This document shows positions 27,561 to 36,950 of a DNA stretch of 64,000 bases, piece by piece. How positions within the stretch are numbered: the stretch's first letter is position 1; each line of letters begins with the position of its first letter. The stretch is from contig JANXBE010000001.1 of assembly GCA_025060175.1 (NCBI GenBank), forward strand, positions 140,175-204,174, written 5' to 3'. Under the pieces are notes generated by a model. That model was not told the DNA's origin and made no database searches. It saw nothing but the letters and a program-made list of their open reading frames with translations. A program made the translations under genes and the position numbers. This DNA comes from Thermomicrobium sp. Lineage in GTDB: Bacteria > Chloroflexota > Chloroflexia > Thermomicrobiales > Thermomicrobiaceae.

Positions 27561-28634
27561 ATGGACCCGTTGTCCTATGCCCGAAGCGGCGTCGACTTAC
27601 GCCGCGCCCAGGGTGCCAAAGAGCGGATCGCACAACTCGTCGCACGGACTTTCGGCCCCAACGTTCTGCGTCCAGTGGGGTTGTTCGGCGGGTTCTACCT
27701 CGCGCCAGGAACTGAACGGTCACTCGCCCTCGTCGCCACCATCGATAGCGTGGGAACCAAGGTCCTGCTCGCCTCGGTTCTGGGACGCCACGAGTCGATC
27801 GGGGTCGACCTCGTCCATCACAGTGCCAACGACCTTCTCGCTTGTGGTGCCCAACCACTCTTTTTCTTGGACTACTTCGCCGCGGCGAGTCTCGACGAGA
27901 GCGTCCTGGAGGAACTCGTTCGCGGTATGGCCGCTGCCTGCGAGCGTCTCGGCTGTGCCCTCATCGGCGGTGAGACCGCACAGCTTCCAGGCATCTATCG
28001 AACCGGCGCCTACGATCTGGCTGGCTGCATGGTCGGAGTCGTCGCGACGGAGCAGATCATCGACGGTCGCCGCATGAGTCCCGGCGATCTCGTACTCGGT
28101 CTGCCGAGTTCCGGCTTACATACCAATGGGTATTCGCTCGCACGTGCCTGTCTCGGTCTGACGGGGGAGCCTGAGCACGACCGCCCGATCCTCCAAGAGA
28201 GGCCGGATTGGTCAGAGCGTTCGCTCGGCGAATTGCTCTTGGAACCGCATCGCTGTTATCTGCCCGTCCTGCGCGAGTGGCTCACGAGCCCTGCACTCCA
28301 TGGACTCGCCCACATCACTGGTGGGGGGATCGTCGAGAACGTCGCACGGATCGTGCCGCCTGGTTGTCGGGTGACGATCGACGCTCGAGCGTGGCCGGTT
28401 CCACAACTGTTCATCGAGCTCCAGCGCCGGGGTGGGGTTCCCACGAGCGAAATGTATCGGGTGTTCAACATGGGAATCGGATTCGTCGTGATCGGTGAGC
28501 CTTTCTTCATCGAAGAACTGCAGCGCGAGCTCGGCGAGGGGTGGATCATCGGGGAGGTCGATGACCGAGTTCCCCCACGAGTCATGGTGCGTCTCACAGA
28601 CGGTGCGGACGCGGTGTTGACCGATGCTCGGTAG
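27561..28634 (+). CDS. purM: Phosphoribosylformylglycinamidine cyclo-ligase (AIR synthetase)
   Basis: A 357-residue enzyme of purine synthesis that closes the imidazole ring of AIR with ATP. The N-terminal YARSGVDLRRAQGAKERI, the ATP-binding DSVGTKVLLA, VHHSANDLLACGAQPLFFLDY, GCALIGGETAQLPGIY and HITGGGIVENVAR are all in family order. The ATG at 27561 follows the roadblock stop by 10 bp. Its place between two genes of a presumed regulatory pair is unusual. The pathway partner purH is 1.3 kb downstream. Confidence 0.96.
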   Translation: MDPLSYARSGVDLRRAQGAKERIAQLVARTFGPNVLRPVGLFGGFYLAPGTERSLALVATIDSVGTKVLLASVLGRHESIGVDLVHHSANDLLACGAQPLFFLDYFAAASLDESVLEELVRGMAAACERLGCALIGGETAQLPGIYRTGAYDLAGCMVGVVATEQIIDGRRMSPGDLVLGLPSSGLHTNGYSLARACLGLTGEPEHDRPILQERPDWSERSLGELLLEPHRCYLPVLREWLTSPALHGLAHITGGGIVENVARIVPPGCRVTIDARAWPVPQLFIELQRRGGVPTSEMYRVFNMGIGFVVIGEPFFIEELQRELGEGWIIGEVDDRVPPRVMVRLTDGADAVLTDAR

Positions 28635-28703
28635 CGTCCAGTTTCGGCTCGGATACGGCTCGCTCGCCAGCAGTCACTGCTCCCGTTTCGGTGGTCGCTT
28701 GCG

Positions 28704-29279
28704 ATGGCCTTGATCGACATTGCTGCGCGGGAAATTCACGCGAAGATCGTCTACTATGGCCCTGGCCTCTCCGGAAAGACGACCAATCTCTACGTCATTC
28801 ATCGGTCGCTCCCCGAGCACGCGAAAAGCGACCTCGTCTCGATCGATACCGAACAGGAGCGAACCCTCTTTTTCGACTTCCTGCCCCTGGACGTTGGTAC
28901 GATCCACGGTTACCGCCTGCGACTACAGCTGTACACGGTTCCAGGCCAGACCTTGTACCGTCAGACCCGCGTCGCCGTTTTGAGCGGTGCCGACGGTGTC
29001 GTCTTTGTCGCAGATGCCCAACGTGAGCGGTTGAGCGACAATCTCCAGAGCCTGCGCGAGCTAGCACAGAACCTGATCAAACAGGGAAAGCGGCCGATCG
29101 AGTTCCCGTTGGTACTCCAATACAACAAAATGGACCTCCCCAGCGCGCTTCCAATCTCAGTGCTCGATCGTTACCTGAATCCCATGCGAGCCCCGCGCTA
29201 CCCTGCCATCGCCGTTCAAGCCGTGGGTGTCGTCGAGACGCTGCGGGCCACGATCAAACTGGTCATCGATCGCCTCTGA
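28704..29279 (+). CDS. MglA-like small GTPase
   Basis: A 191-residue Ras-like GTPase of the MglA family, which organises cell polarity or surface machinery in other bacteria. The G1 loop GPGLSGKT is at residues 19-26, the switch II region reads LYTVPGQTLYRQTR (the TVPGQ form typical of MglA instead of DTxGQ), and NKMD is the base-recognition motif. The family also supports spore and motility functions, none of which can be assigned here. The roadblock protein upstream is the likely activator. Confidence 0.9.
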   Translation: MALIDIAAREIHAKIVYYGPGLSGKTTNLYVIHRSLPEHAKSDLVSIDTEQERTLFFDFLPLDVGTIHGYRLRLQLYTVPGQTLYRQTRVAVLSGADGVVFVADAQRERLSDNLQSLRELAQNLIKQGKRPIEFPLVLQYNKMDLPSALPISVLDRYLNPMRAPRYPAIAVQAVGVVETLRATIKLVIDRL

Positions 29280-29332
29280 GGACGCGGGCAACTCAGGCAT
29301 ACTACCCTTCAGCGAAGAAGGGAGTAGAGCGG

Positions 29333-29935
29333 ATGGCTCACGCGGACCCATCGTTGGAACGCGCACGGTCAGCCGCCGCGATCGAGACGCCCGATCCCGA
29401 ACATAGCGAACACGTCGCATTTCTGGCACTGCGGCTGTTCGATCAGCTCCAAAGTCGATTCACCTTCCCACCGGAAGCTCGGGATCTTCTCGCCGCGGCA
29501 GCACTGTGGCATGACTGTGGCCAATTCCGCTCCCTGTCGGAGCACCACCGTCACAGCTTCGATCGGATCATGGCTGTTCCCCTGCGGGGATTCGATCGCA
29601 CGGAACAGTTGGCCATCGCGAATATCGCTCGCTACCACCGGGCCGCTGCACCATCCCTCAGGCATCCGCAGTTTCAACGGCTCCCGCCGCAGTACCGTCG
29701 TTTGGTCGAACAGCTGGCGGCTATCCTCCGCATCGCCGAGGGGCTGGACGCGAGTCACCAACAGGTCGTCCGGGACGTCCGGGTCGAGTTCGCGAACGGT
29801 TACGTCACCATCCACGTCGAATCACCCACCTTCCCGATCCTCGAAGTCGAGAAGGCGCAAGCACGGGCAGGGCTCTTCCGCGACGTCTTCGGGAAGGACC
29901 TGCTCGTCGTCTCTGAGCGCCTCCAGCGTTCATGA
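29333..29935 (+). CDS. HD-domain phosphohydrolase
   Basis: A 200-residue protein with one HD domain: His at HSEHVAFLALRLF, the HD pair in LWHDCGQFRS, and YHRAAAPS, then ILRIAEGLDASH. This is the arrangement found in the C-terminal domain of Ppx/GppA exopolyphosphatases, so a nucleotide or phosphate substrate is plausible. GAAGGGAG lies before the ATG. It is followed 19 bp later by purH, with which it may be co-transcribed. Confidence 0.82.
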   Translation: MAHADPSLERARSAAAIETPDPEHSEHVAFLALRLFDQLQSRFTFPPEARDLLAAAALWHDCGQFRSLSEHHRHSFDRIMAVPLRGFDRTEQLAIANIARYHRAAAPSLRHPQFQRLPPQYRRLVEQLAAILRIAEGLDASHQQVVRDVRVEFANGYVTIHVESPTFPILEVEKAQARAGLFRDVFGKDLLVVSERLQRS

Positions 29936-29954
29936 ATCGAGAGGAGGAGGGTCG

Positions 29955-31469
29955 ATGCGAGCGCTCCTTTCTGTCTTCGACAAAACTGGCCTTCACCGCT
30001 TGGCGGAACAGCTGGCATCGCTCGGCTGGGAACTCGTCTCGACGGGTGGAACGGCACGTGCGATTCGTGAGCATGGTATCCCGGTACGGGAGGTGCATGA
30101 ACTCACCGGTTTTCCTCACCTCTTGCACGGACGGGTAAAAACATTGCATCCGGCTATCCATGCGGGAATTCTCGCGCGTCATGATCGACCGGAGGATCTC
30201 GCGGAACTCAGGCAGCATGGATTCGCGCCGATCGAACTCGTCGTCGTCAACCTCTATCCGTTCGATCGACAGGTGACGGCCGAGACGCCAGAGGACGAGG
30301 CGATCGAACTGATCGACATCGGCGGTCCAGCGTTGCTCCGCGCAGCAGCGAAGAATTATCAGTGGGTCCTACCGCTCGTCGATCCGAATGATTACGAGCG
30401 AGTGGTCAGCCTGCTCGCAGCGGGAGGTCCCCGATCCGTCCCCGCGACCATGCGACGGGAACTCGCCGCCAAGGCATTCGCGCACGTCGCCTCGTACGAT
30501 GCCCACATCGCCGCCTACCTTCGTACCGAACCGTTCCCCGAGCTCCTGCCGCTCGCTCTACAACGGATCAGGTTGCTGCGCTACGGGGAGAACCCGCACC
30601 AGGCCGCCGCGCTCTATCGCATCCTCGGCTTCCCGTCCCAAATCGACCGCTGGCGCACCGCCGGAGGGCTGGACCTTTCCTACAACAACGTGCTCGATGC
30701 GAGCATCGCGTGGCAACTCGTCCATCGATTCGCGGAACCGGCTGCCGTGATCGTCAAACACGCTGCTCCCTGCGGGGTCGCTCTCGGCGGAACGATCGAA
30801 GAGGCCTTCTCCCGCGCCTTCGACGCCGACCCCGTCTCCGCGTTCGGGGGCATCGTCGCCGTGAACCGACCGGTCGACGCGACGACCGCACGTGCCATCG
30901 CGCAGCATCTGTTCGATCTGGTGATCGTACCTGCGATCGACGAGGAGGCAGCCGACGGGCTGCGCCGACGCAAGGCCCTCCGACTGGTCATCGCCCCGGA
31001 ATGGGTCGATCCGCCGCTGAGTGTGCGGAGCATCGCCAACGTCGTGCTCGCGCAAGTCCCCGATGTCTCCGCCCGAGCGCCCGACACGTGGCGCGTCGTG
31101 ACGTCACGGCAACCGAGCCAGCGCGAATGGCAGGACTTGGCCTTCTCGTGGACAGTGGTACCGTTCGTGTATTCCAACGCGGTGGTCCTCGCCCGGGATC
31201 GACAGACGGTCGGCATCGGTGGCGGTCAACCGAATCGCGTCGATGCCGTTCGGCTCGCGATCTGGCGAGCGGGGGAGCGTGCCCGCGGTGCTGTGTTGGC
31301 CAGCGACGCCTTCTTTCCCTTCCCGGATAGCATCGAACTTGCTGCCGCTGCTGGAATCACCGCGATCATCCAACCGGGGGGATCACGCCGTGACGCTGAA
31401 GTCATCGCAGCCGCGGAACGCGCCGGTCTCGCCATGGTGCTCACGGACGAACGCCACTTCCGACATTAG
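29955..31469 (+). CDS. purH: Bifunctional AICAR formyltransferase/IMP cyclohydrolase
   Basis: A 504-residue enzyme of the last two purine steps. The N-terminal MGS-like cyclohydrolase shows LLSVFDKTGLHRLAEQLASL and ELVSTGGTARAIREHGIPV. The formyltransferase half carries LRYGENPHQAAALYR, KHAAPCGVALG, and ends PDSIELAAAAGITAIIQPGGSRRD. GAGGAGGAGGG is the ribosome site of the ATG at 29955. The formyl donor is 10-formyl-THF, the product of the formate-THF ligase at the window's end. The stop overlaps the convergent HAS-barrel gene by 4 bp. Confidence 0.97.
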   Translation: MRALLSVFDKTGLHRLAEQLASLGWELVSTGGTARAIREHGIPVREVHELTGFPHLLHGRVKTLHPAIHAGILARHDRPEDLAELRQHGFAPIELVVVNLYPFDRQVTAETPEDEAIELIDIGGPALLRAAAKNYQWVLPLVDPNDYERVVSLLAAGGPRSVPATMRRELAAKAFAHVASYDAHIAAYLRTEPFPELLPLALQRIRLLRYGENPHQAAALYRILGFPSQIDRWRTAGGLDLSYNNVLDASIAWQLVHRFAEPAAVIVKHAAPCGVALGGTIEEAFSRAFDADPVSAFGGIVAVNRPVDATTARAIAQHLFDLVIVPAIDEEAADGLRRRKALRLVIAPEWVDPPLSVRSIANVVLAQVPDVSARAPDTWRVVTSRQPSQREWQDLAFSWTVVPFVYSNAVVLARDRQTVGIGGGQPNRVDAVRLAIWRAGERARGAVLASDAFFPFPDSIELAAAAGITAIIQPGGSRRDAEVIAAAERAGLAMVLTDERHFRH

Positions 31470-32095
31470 GTTTGGAGCTCGGGCCCCAAAGCAGTCTCCA
31501 GCGTCAGGAGGATCCGCCGCGAGCGATCATGGTCACGCTTGGTCAAGCGGGCGATCTCTTGCGCTGCCTGTTCCAACCAATCACGGTCAGAACGGCGCTC
31601 CCGGTACACGTACAGCAGGTGTGCAGCGAGGAGTTGTTCGCAGGGGATCGGCCCAACGAAATCGAGGAGCATCGCCAAGTAGGTGTGCGTCGCGGTCAGC
31701 CGCCGGATCTCGTCCCCCTGCACGGGGCTGACCGAATAATGAAGCGGCGGCGGATAGGGAGGCACGAGGTAGACCAGCCGCCCTGCTGCTTCGTAGGCGA
31801 TTGCGACCGCCACGAACAACGAGCGAAGGACGAAGCGCAACTCGGGATTCGCCTCGTACAAGGCACGGTCGCGCAGATCCGTCGAGCCACGACGGACGAC
31901 CCGTCGCCCAGGATCCACCGTACCAGTCTCCGCGAAGGCCACGATGCCATACACCGCATCGACGCCTGTGCCCTCCACGCGCACGAAGGAACCGAGTTCC
32001 GGTAGGCTGTCCAATTCGTCGCACTCGACGACGAACTGAAGGGTCGACGTCTCGACCACCTCGCCGATCCGCGACCATTCACGCGAAGCGCACAC
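31466..32095 (-). CDS. HAS-barrel domain protein without ATPase domain
   Basis: A 209-residue protein. The first 60 residues, with IGEVVETSTLQFVVECDEL and VYGIVAFAETG, resemble the HAS barrel that forms the N-terminus of HerA-type ATPases. The remainder contains PPLHYSVSPVQGDEIRRLT and LAAHLLYVYRERR and has no Walker A motif, so the motor domain is missing. The GTG start overlaps the NurA stop by 17 bp, indicating coupling. The family knowledge is that HAS-barrel genes of this short form travel with NurA in some phyla; the role is probably in end resection or complex assembly. Confidence 0.72.
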   Translation of the reverse strand: MCASREWSRIGEVVETSTLQFVVECDELDSLPELGSFVRVEGTGVDAVYGIVAFAETGTVDPGRRVVRRGSTDLRDRALYEANPELRFVLRSLFVAVAIAYEAAGRLVYLVPPYPPPLHYSVSPVQGDEIRRLTATHTYLAMLLDFVGPIPCEQLLAAHLLYVYRERRSDRDWLEQAAQEIARLTKRDHDRSRRILLTLETALGPELQT

Positions 32096-33269
32096 GCTTG
32101 CTGCGCTCCTTCGCTGACCGCTCCTGCACGACTCCTGTCTCCGCGAAGAGTCGGTCGAGTAACGACTCGATCTGGCGACGTTGGTCCTGATGAATCACCG
32201 CTTGCTCGTGCGCCTCCTGCAACGCGAGCGGGTAGCCACGGGCACGACGGCACTGATCCCACACCACGGCGTGCACCAACGCCAAAACCTGCTCGTCCTC
32301 CGCGACCCACAGCGGCACTTCGACTCGTGCGACCTCGGTTCCGGTATGCAGGTAAAAGAACACGATCCGGTCCGGCTCGGGCAGATGCTGCAGGATGGTG
32401 GACCGACTTCGGTAACAGCCGCTTCGCTCCCCGGCTTCCAAACGCACCTCGTCGCAATGCCGAAAGAGCCACCGATCGGTCAGCTCCGGGACGATCCGGC
32501 ATGCGCGTTGTCGTTCGCCACGCTGTACCCGCAGCGTGCAGTCGTCACAGTTGACCGGCCGACCCTCGAGTGGATAGTCACACGCTGCCACGCGGAGAAC
32601 GTTCAGGACATCGCGCGATCCGGGGTAGCTGATGAACCCTGCCACTGGGATCTTGCGTTCGCGAAAGGTGGCCAACGCCGCCCCGAACCGCTCGAGCGCC
32701 CACGACACCACCGGTGCGAGCTGCCCCTCGAGACCCCAGGGAATCAGCGTACCGTCTTGCAAGACGACGACCGGCGCGTCTTGCTTGGTTGCCAAGTTCC
32801 ATGCCGCTTCCAGTTCCATCACAGCTCTGCGCACCGCCAACGCCGAACCAGCGACCGGAATGCGCCGCGCTCCGTCCGCGATCCACAGGTCGTCATCCCT
32901 CCAAAGAACCGTCGGCTCGGATCCGAGCTGCGCATGCGCACGAGCCCCATATTCCAAAACGCAGTGACCGATGTTCACGATGGCGAACGTCAACGGACCG
33001 TGCCGGTCGCTGGCGACGAGCGAACCATCGGTTGCAACACAAGCGAAGTTGGGTGGAACGCTCGGCGCGCCATGGCGCTCGAAATAGCTGCCCAGGGCGG
33101 TGGCCAGCAGCCACGACGTCCGTGCCTGCTCCACGCGCCGGCGAACCTCTCGATCGTCGAAATGGCGGAGAAGCGAGACAAACGCTGGCGCGTCGTTTGA
33201 CTGGTCAGCCGTGGCAACCGCGACCAGTCGTCTCAGTTCAGAGACCACCTTCATGAGGTCGAGCGTCAT
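32079..33269 (-). CDS. nurA: NurA-domain nuclease
   Basis: A 396-residue nuclease of the NurA family, which resects DNA ends with the HerA helicase. The two metal-binding aspartates are in VATDGSL (Asp81) and VVVLQDGTLIPWGL (Asp172), with a C-terminal FYLHTGTEVARVEVP strand. A Cys cluster (NCDDC with a later Cys) in the second half is unusual. The ATG at 33269 has GGAG 9 bp upstream and lies 32 bp inside the metalloprotease gene; an internal ATG at 33254 is an alternative. HerA itself is not in the window. Confidence 0.85.
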   Translation of the reverse strand: MTLDLMKVVSELRRLVAVATADQSNDAPAFVSLLRHFDDREVRRRVEQARTSWLLATALGSYFERHGAPSVPPNFACVATDGSLVASDRHGPLTFAIVNIGHCVLEYGARAHAQLGSEPTVLWRDDDLWIADGARRIPVAGSALAVRRAVMELEAAWNLATKQDAPVVVLQDGTLIPWGLEGQLAPVVSWALERFGAALATFRERKIPVAGFISYPGSRDVLNVLRVAACDYPLEGRPVNCDDCTLRVQRGERQRACRIVPELTDRWLFRHCDEVRLEAGERSGCYRSRSTILQHLPEPDRIVFFYLHTGTEVARVEVPLWVAEDEQVLALVHAVVWDQCRRARGYPLALQEAHEQAVIHQDQRRQIESLLDRLFAETGVVQERSAKERSKRVRFA

Positions 33270-34440
33270 CGCGAGCGTCTCCGCGCTGCACCCGCTGCCA
33301 CCAGGTCGCGGGGGACGACAGTTCCTCGAAGCTCGGAAGAAACTCCGCCCCTCTCCACAGCACCGCGAGCGCCTCCGGTCCGTAGTGCTCGGCGACGCTT
33401 CGACAGAACGCCTCTCCACGGCGGTACTGTTCGAGTTTGATATCCAACCCTGTCAGTCGGAGCAACAGTTGTTCGGCCGGAGTACGCGCACGCTCGCGCT
33501 CCTCAAAACGGCGTTCGATGACATCATAGCCTTTGACCGCACGCGCACCGATGGCTCGCATCACGAAATTGCTGTATCCCTCGACGATCGCCATCACTGC
33601 CTGCAGCGACCGGAACAAGCGGCGCTGTTCCGGTGACATCAGCAGTTCGATCCAGGTCGCCGAACGGTCAACCGCTCCTCGACTCGCAGCACGCACTGTT
33701 TCCCACAAGCGACGTCCGAAATTCCCGTCGGCGCGGAGTGCCTCGACCCATTGCCGGAGCAAGCCATTGACATGGTCACGCAACCACGGATACGTCTCGA
33801 ACTCGAAGGCGTGCGTCACCTCGTGCAGAACCAGCCACCGACGAAAGTCGTCCGCTGGCAATCGCCACGTGCGGATCAGCCAACGAATATTCGGTTCCAC
33901 GAAGTACAGCTTGCCGGTCGTCAGCGGCTCCCGACCCAAGACTGCGATGTCGTACTGACCTAAGACGCGGCGCGCGAGCAATCCCAGGGCCATTCCCACC
34001 TCGACGGTCGCTGCGGAACGACCCGCATACGCCCACAGCAACGCCCCCGCCCGTGCCAAAGGATGTCTCGGCAGATGCGCGAGTGCCTCGAGGGGCCGGA
34101 GCACCTCTGCGAAACCCTCGAGGTTCGCATCGATCCAATCCAGGCGATCGAACGCGTAGACGCGCTGGACTCCCTCCGGAACAGGCGCTCCGACGTACGC
34201 CGCGACTGCCGGTGCCAGCTCGTCGATCAAGCGCCGGTAAGTCGCCCGCGCTTCGTCACGCTCCCTGGCGGTCAGGCGCGCCTCGCCCGCCAACCGCATC
34301 GACAATTCGCGCGCCTGCGCCCAATCGATCAGCCCTGGCGGTTCCCAGGACATCACCCGATCCCGTGTTCGCCTCCCGACCCAGTGTCCGACCGAGAGTC
34401 CGAGCAAGAGACCGATGACCTGAACGGAGCGCTCCCTCAT
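33238..34440 (-). CDS. DUF2342 zinc-dependent metalloprotease-like protein
   Basis: A 400-residue protein of the family often named coenzyme F420 biosynthesis-associated or zinc-dependent hydrolase. The HExxH motif is His206-Glu207 to His210 in WLVLHEVTHAFEFE. Upstream lie EVGMALGLLARRVLGQYD and LYFVEPNI, both hallmarks. The N-terminus starts with a short hydrophobic stretch. Substrate and cellular role are unknown. The 3' end overlaps the nurA start, so the three minus-strand genes form one translationally coupled block. Confidence 0.83.
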   Translation of the reverse strand: MRERSVQVIGLLLGLSVGHWVGRRTRDRVMSWEPPGLIDWAQARELSMRLAGEARLTARERDEARATYRRLIDELAPAVAAYVGAPVPEGVQRVYAFDRLDWIDANLEGFAEVLRPLEALAHLPRHPLARAGALLWAYAGRSAATVEVGMALGLLARRVLGQYDIAVLGREPLTTGKLYFVEPNIRWLIRTWRLPADDFRRWLVLHEVTHAFEFETYPWLRDHVNGLLRQWVEALRADGNFGRRLWETVRAASRGAVDRSATWIELLMSPEQRRLFRSLQAVMAIVEGYSNFVMRAIGARAVKGYDVIERRFEERERARTPAEQLLLRLTGLDIKLEQYRRGEAFCRSVAEHYGPEALAVLWRGAEFLPSFEELSSPATWWQRVQRGDARDDARPHEGGL

Positions 34441-34484
34441 GCATCACACCCTTCGCCGTGGACGCATCGGCACGACAGAATCGC

Positions 34485-36800
34485 TCACGGTGAAGGTGTC
34501 CCCGTGGACTCGCCGGTCGCAGGTGTCGACTCCGGCTGCGGGGTCGACTGCCCCGGTTCCCCAGCGGGGCCTTCGGTCGGCGTGGGCGAGAGCTGGGGTC
34601 CAACGAGCGTCACGTTCTGGGACGGCTGGTACGTACTCCGCAGCGTGAGGTCGTCGATGAGACGATCGCCCTCGTACACGCGTCGGCGGATCACGACGCT
34701 GAACCCGTCGCGAGCCCGTTCCACCACCACCTGCTCACCCGGCGCGAGGTCCGGTGACTCACGAACCACCGGCGTGGGATCGGCCTTGACCACGTTCGTC
34801 ACCACCGGGTCGTCCACTTCGACGCGCCAGTTCGGCTTGGTCCCCCAAATTTCGAAGTGCACCCACGAGCCGTCGGCCCAGGCGACGATCGCGATCCAAT
34901 CCGCCGTCGTATTGCGGAACTTGAAATCCAGGCCATAGTCGGTATCGACCGTCGCATCCAGCCCGATGAGCCCGCTCGGCGGCTGCCCATAGAGCGGAAT
35001 CCAGTACAGGTGCCAGTTTCGTTCCACGATCGGAAAGCCGCCCCAGAAGACCGCATGGAACAGCGTCGTCGACACTTGGCAAACACCACCACCGACGGAC
35101 GGCACTGTTTGTACGCGACCGTTCGTCGCGACGATCCCATAGCCGACCTTGTATCCGGCGTCCAAGTTGATCGGCCCGACGGTCTCGTTGAACGAGAACA
35201 CCGCGCCCGGTGGGACGAGCGCACCGTTCACGCGACGCACTCCGAGTTCGACATTGTGGCGTCGATTGGGTGCCGAATCACCGTAGTACGTTGCTCCAGT
35301 CGAGAGCCGCTCCCGAATCACGATCTGCGCCGCAGTCCCGGCCGTGACGCGCGGAGCGATGGACCGCAAGACCAGCGCCACCTCACCTTGACCGGCGCGG
35401 AGGGCTCGATCCATCGCCACGAGGGTCGCCTCGACATCGAGTTCCCGTCCCTGCTGCTCGGGTTCGATCACGCGCACTCGTCCGTCGAGGAAGCGGAGGA
35501 CAGCATCCTTCGGCTCCCGTCGGACCGTGGACGACAGCGTCTCCAGGAACGCCTTCGCTCGTTCGCGATCAACAGCGACGTCCAGTCCAACCACCCGCTG
35601 CTCGATCCGACGTGGTTGGAACGTCAACAGGGACGCGAGCGCTTGCCCCTGCAACGTCTGCCGCCCTTCTGGCCATGTCACCACCAATCCCCGTTGGAGC
35701 ACCGTCTCGGCGATCGTTTTGGCCTGGGCAGCCATCGCATCGGTCACGGCCGGCATCGCCGGCTGCGCTCGCACGGCAACCGTACGTTCGCCACGCTCGA
35801 CGACCCTCAGGAACTCCTCCACCGTCGCGCGCACATCCAACACCGATCCCGGCTGCGCCGGCACGAGCTCGAACGCGGCACCGGTCCAACGTACTCCCGC
35901 ATCACGCGCTGGAGCGACGACCGAACCAGCGATCTCGCTCAAGTACTCTTCCAGCCGCACCCGGTCCAAACGGACCTCCAGCGCGCTCTCCGAGCGCTCC
36001 ACTACCAACAGGGTCGCCAAATCCCGGGGCGAAACCATCCAACGCGGTTCCCCCTCGACCGTGAGCGTCACCGGACCGTTCAGGATGTGCTGCACTTGGG
36101 GAAACACCGCCTGCAGATCTTCGTGCGTCAACGACGGCTCGAGCACGATCGGCTCGAGTTCGATGACCCCGAGCCGCCCAGCCGCGAGCGACCGTTCAAC
36201 GGCCCGCAGCGCAGCCGAGACGTCGATCCCCGTGCCCTTGCGGTCGGGGACAATCCGCACTCTCCCGTCCTGGTCTGCCACGAAATAGGCATCGAGTGGC
36301 GGCGTCGCCGCGAGGTCCGCCAGCTGGACGAGAGCCCGTTCGATCGGCCGAGCATCGAAGGTCACCGGCACCAGCACCGTCGAGAACCCCAGCCGCGCGC
36401 GCAACCACTGAACCGAATCACCCCACAGATCACCGCTCCGTCCGAGTCGATACGCGTCTCGGAGTGCCTCCTCCGTATCCCATTCGGGATCCAGTTCCCC
36501 GACCGGCACTGTGACCCGTCGCGCTTGGAACTCGAGAACCAGTTCGCCGCGCTCGACGCGCTGGAGCGCTCCCTCGACGCGTTGCCGAGCGTCCTCGACA
36601 CGCAGTCCGCCGACATCGACCCCCGCCACCCGCACACCAGGATAGAGACGGTCGCCGTAGGACATACCGTAGACGAGAACTGCTGTCACGCTGAGCAGGA
36701 GAACAGCTGCGATCGTAGCAGTCGTCACAGTCGCGATGCGGCGCACCGTTCGTGGATGGATGCGCGTGTGGACCTCGCGGACGACGTCGGCGATGCTCAC
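34485..36800 (-). CDS. VanW-family secreted/membrane-anchored protein with repeated peptidoglycan-binding-like domains
   Basis: A 771-residue YoaR/VanW-type protein. After a short basic cytoplasmic N-terminus a single helix spans about residues 25-46. Two or three repeats resembling the PG-binding-4 fold cover about 50-480 (GVRVAGVDVGGLRVEDAR is the first). The VanW domain follows at about 505-640, with GDSAPNRRHNVELGVRR, VPPGAVFSFNETVG and SVGGGVCQVSTTLF. A G5-like stretch at about 670-735 and a Pro/Thr/Ser/Gly tail end it. GTG at 36800 has a run of six G 4 bp upstream. The biochemical function of VanW is not established. Confidence 0.85.
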   Translation of the reverse strand: MSIADVVREVHTRIHPRTVRRIATVTTATIAAVLLLSVTAVLVYGMSYGDRLYPGVRVAGVDVGGLRVEDARQRVEGALQRVERGELVLEFQARRVTVPVGELDPEWDTEEALRDAYRLGRSGDLWGDSVQWLRARLGFSTVLVPVTFDARPIERALVQLADLAATPPLDAYFVADQDGRVRIVPDRKGTGIDVSAALRAVERSLAAGRLGVIELEPIVLEPSLTHEDLQAVFPQVQHILNGPVTLTVEGEPRWMVSPRDLATLLVVERSESALEVRLDRVRLEEYLSEIAGSVVAPARDAGVRWTGAAFELVPAQPGSVLDVRATVEEFLRVVERGERTVAVRAQPAMPAVTDAMAAQAKTIAETVLQRGLVVTWPEGRQTLQGQALASLLTFQPRRIEQRVVGLDVAVDRERAKAFLETLSSTVRREPKDAVLRFLDGRVRVIEPEQQGRELDVEATLVAMDRALRAGQGEVALVLRSIAPRVTAGTAAQIVIRERLSTGATYYGDSAPNRRHNVELGVRRVNGALVPPGAVFSFNETVGPINLDAGYKVGYGIVATNGRVQTVPSVGGGVCQVSTTLFHAVFWGGFPIVERNWHLYWIPLYGQPPSGLIGLDATVDTDYGLDFKFRNTTADWIAIVAWADGSWVHFEIWGTKPNWRVEVDDPVVTNVVKADPTPVVRESPDLAPGEQVVVERARDGFSVVIRRRVYEGDRLIDDLTLRSTYQPSQNVTLVGPQLSPTPTEGPAGEPGQSTPQPESTPATGESTGTPSP

Positions 36801-36845
36801 GATCCCCCCCGAGCCCGCAGGTGTCCGAACACCGAACCAGGCACC

Positions 36846-36851
36846 AGTGTA
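36846..36851 (-). promoter_or_regulatory. Possible extended -10 element of the VanW gene
   Basis: TGGTACACT on the minus strand gives an extended -10 (TACACT with TG one base before), 45 bp from the GTG start. No good -35 lies 17 bp upstream. Confidence 0.35.
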
Positions 36852-36950
36852 CCAGAGCCATTCCGCTCCCGGTTGCCTGTTGCCTCGGCGCGTCTCCCGT
36901 GGTAGGTTCCTGACGCAGTGACAGCGCAGCGCCAGAAGGGGAGACAACGC

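Noticed and set aside
34857..36905. 682-codon open frame on the plus strand opposite the VanW gene
   Set aside because: It is antisense to a clear VanW gene; the translation is rich in Arg, His and Asp with no family motif, as expected of the complement of a high-GC gene.
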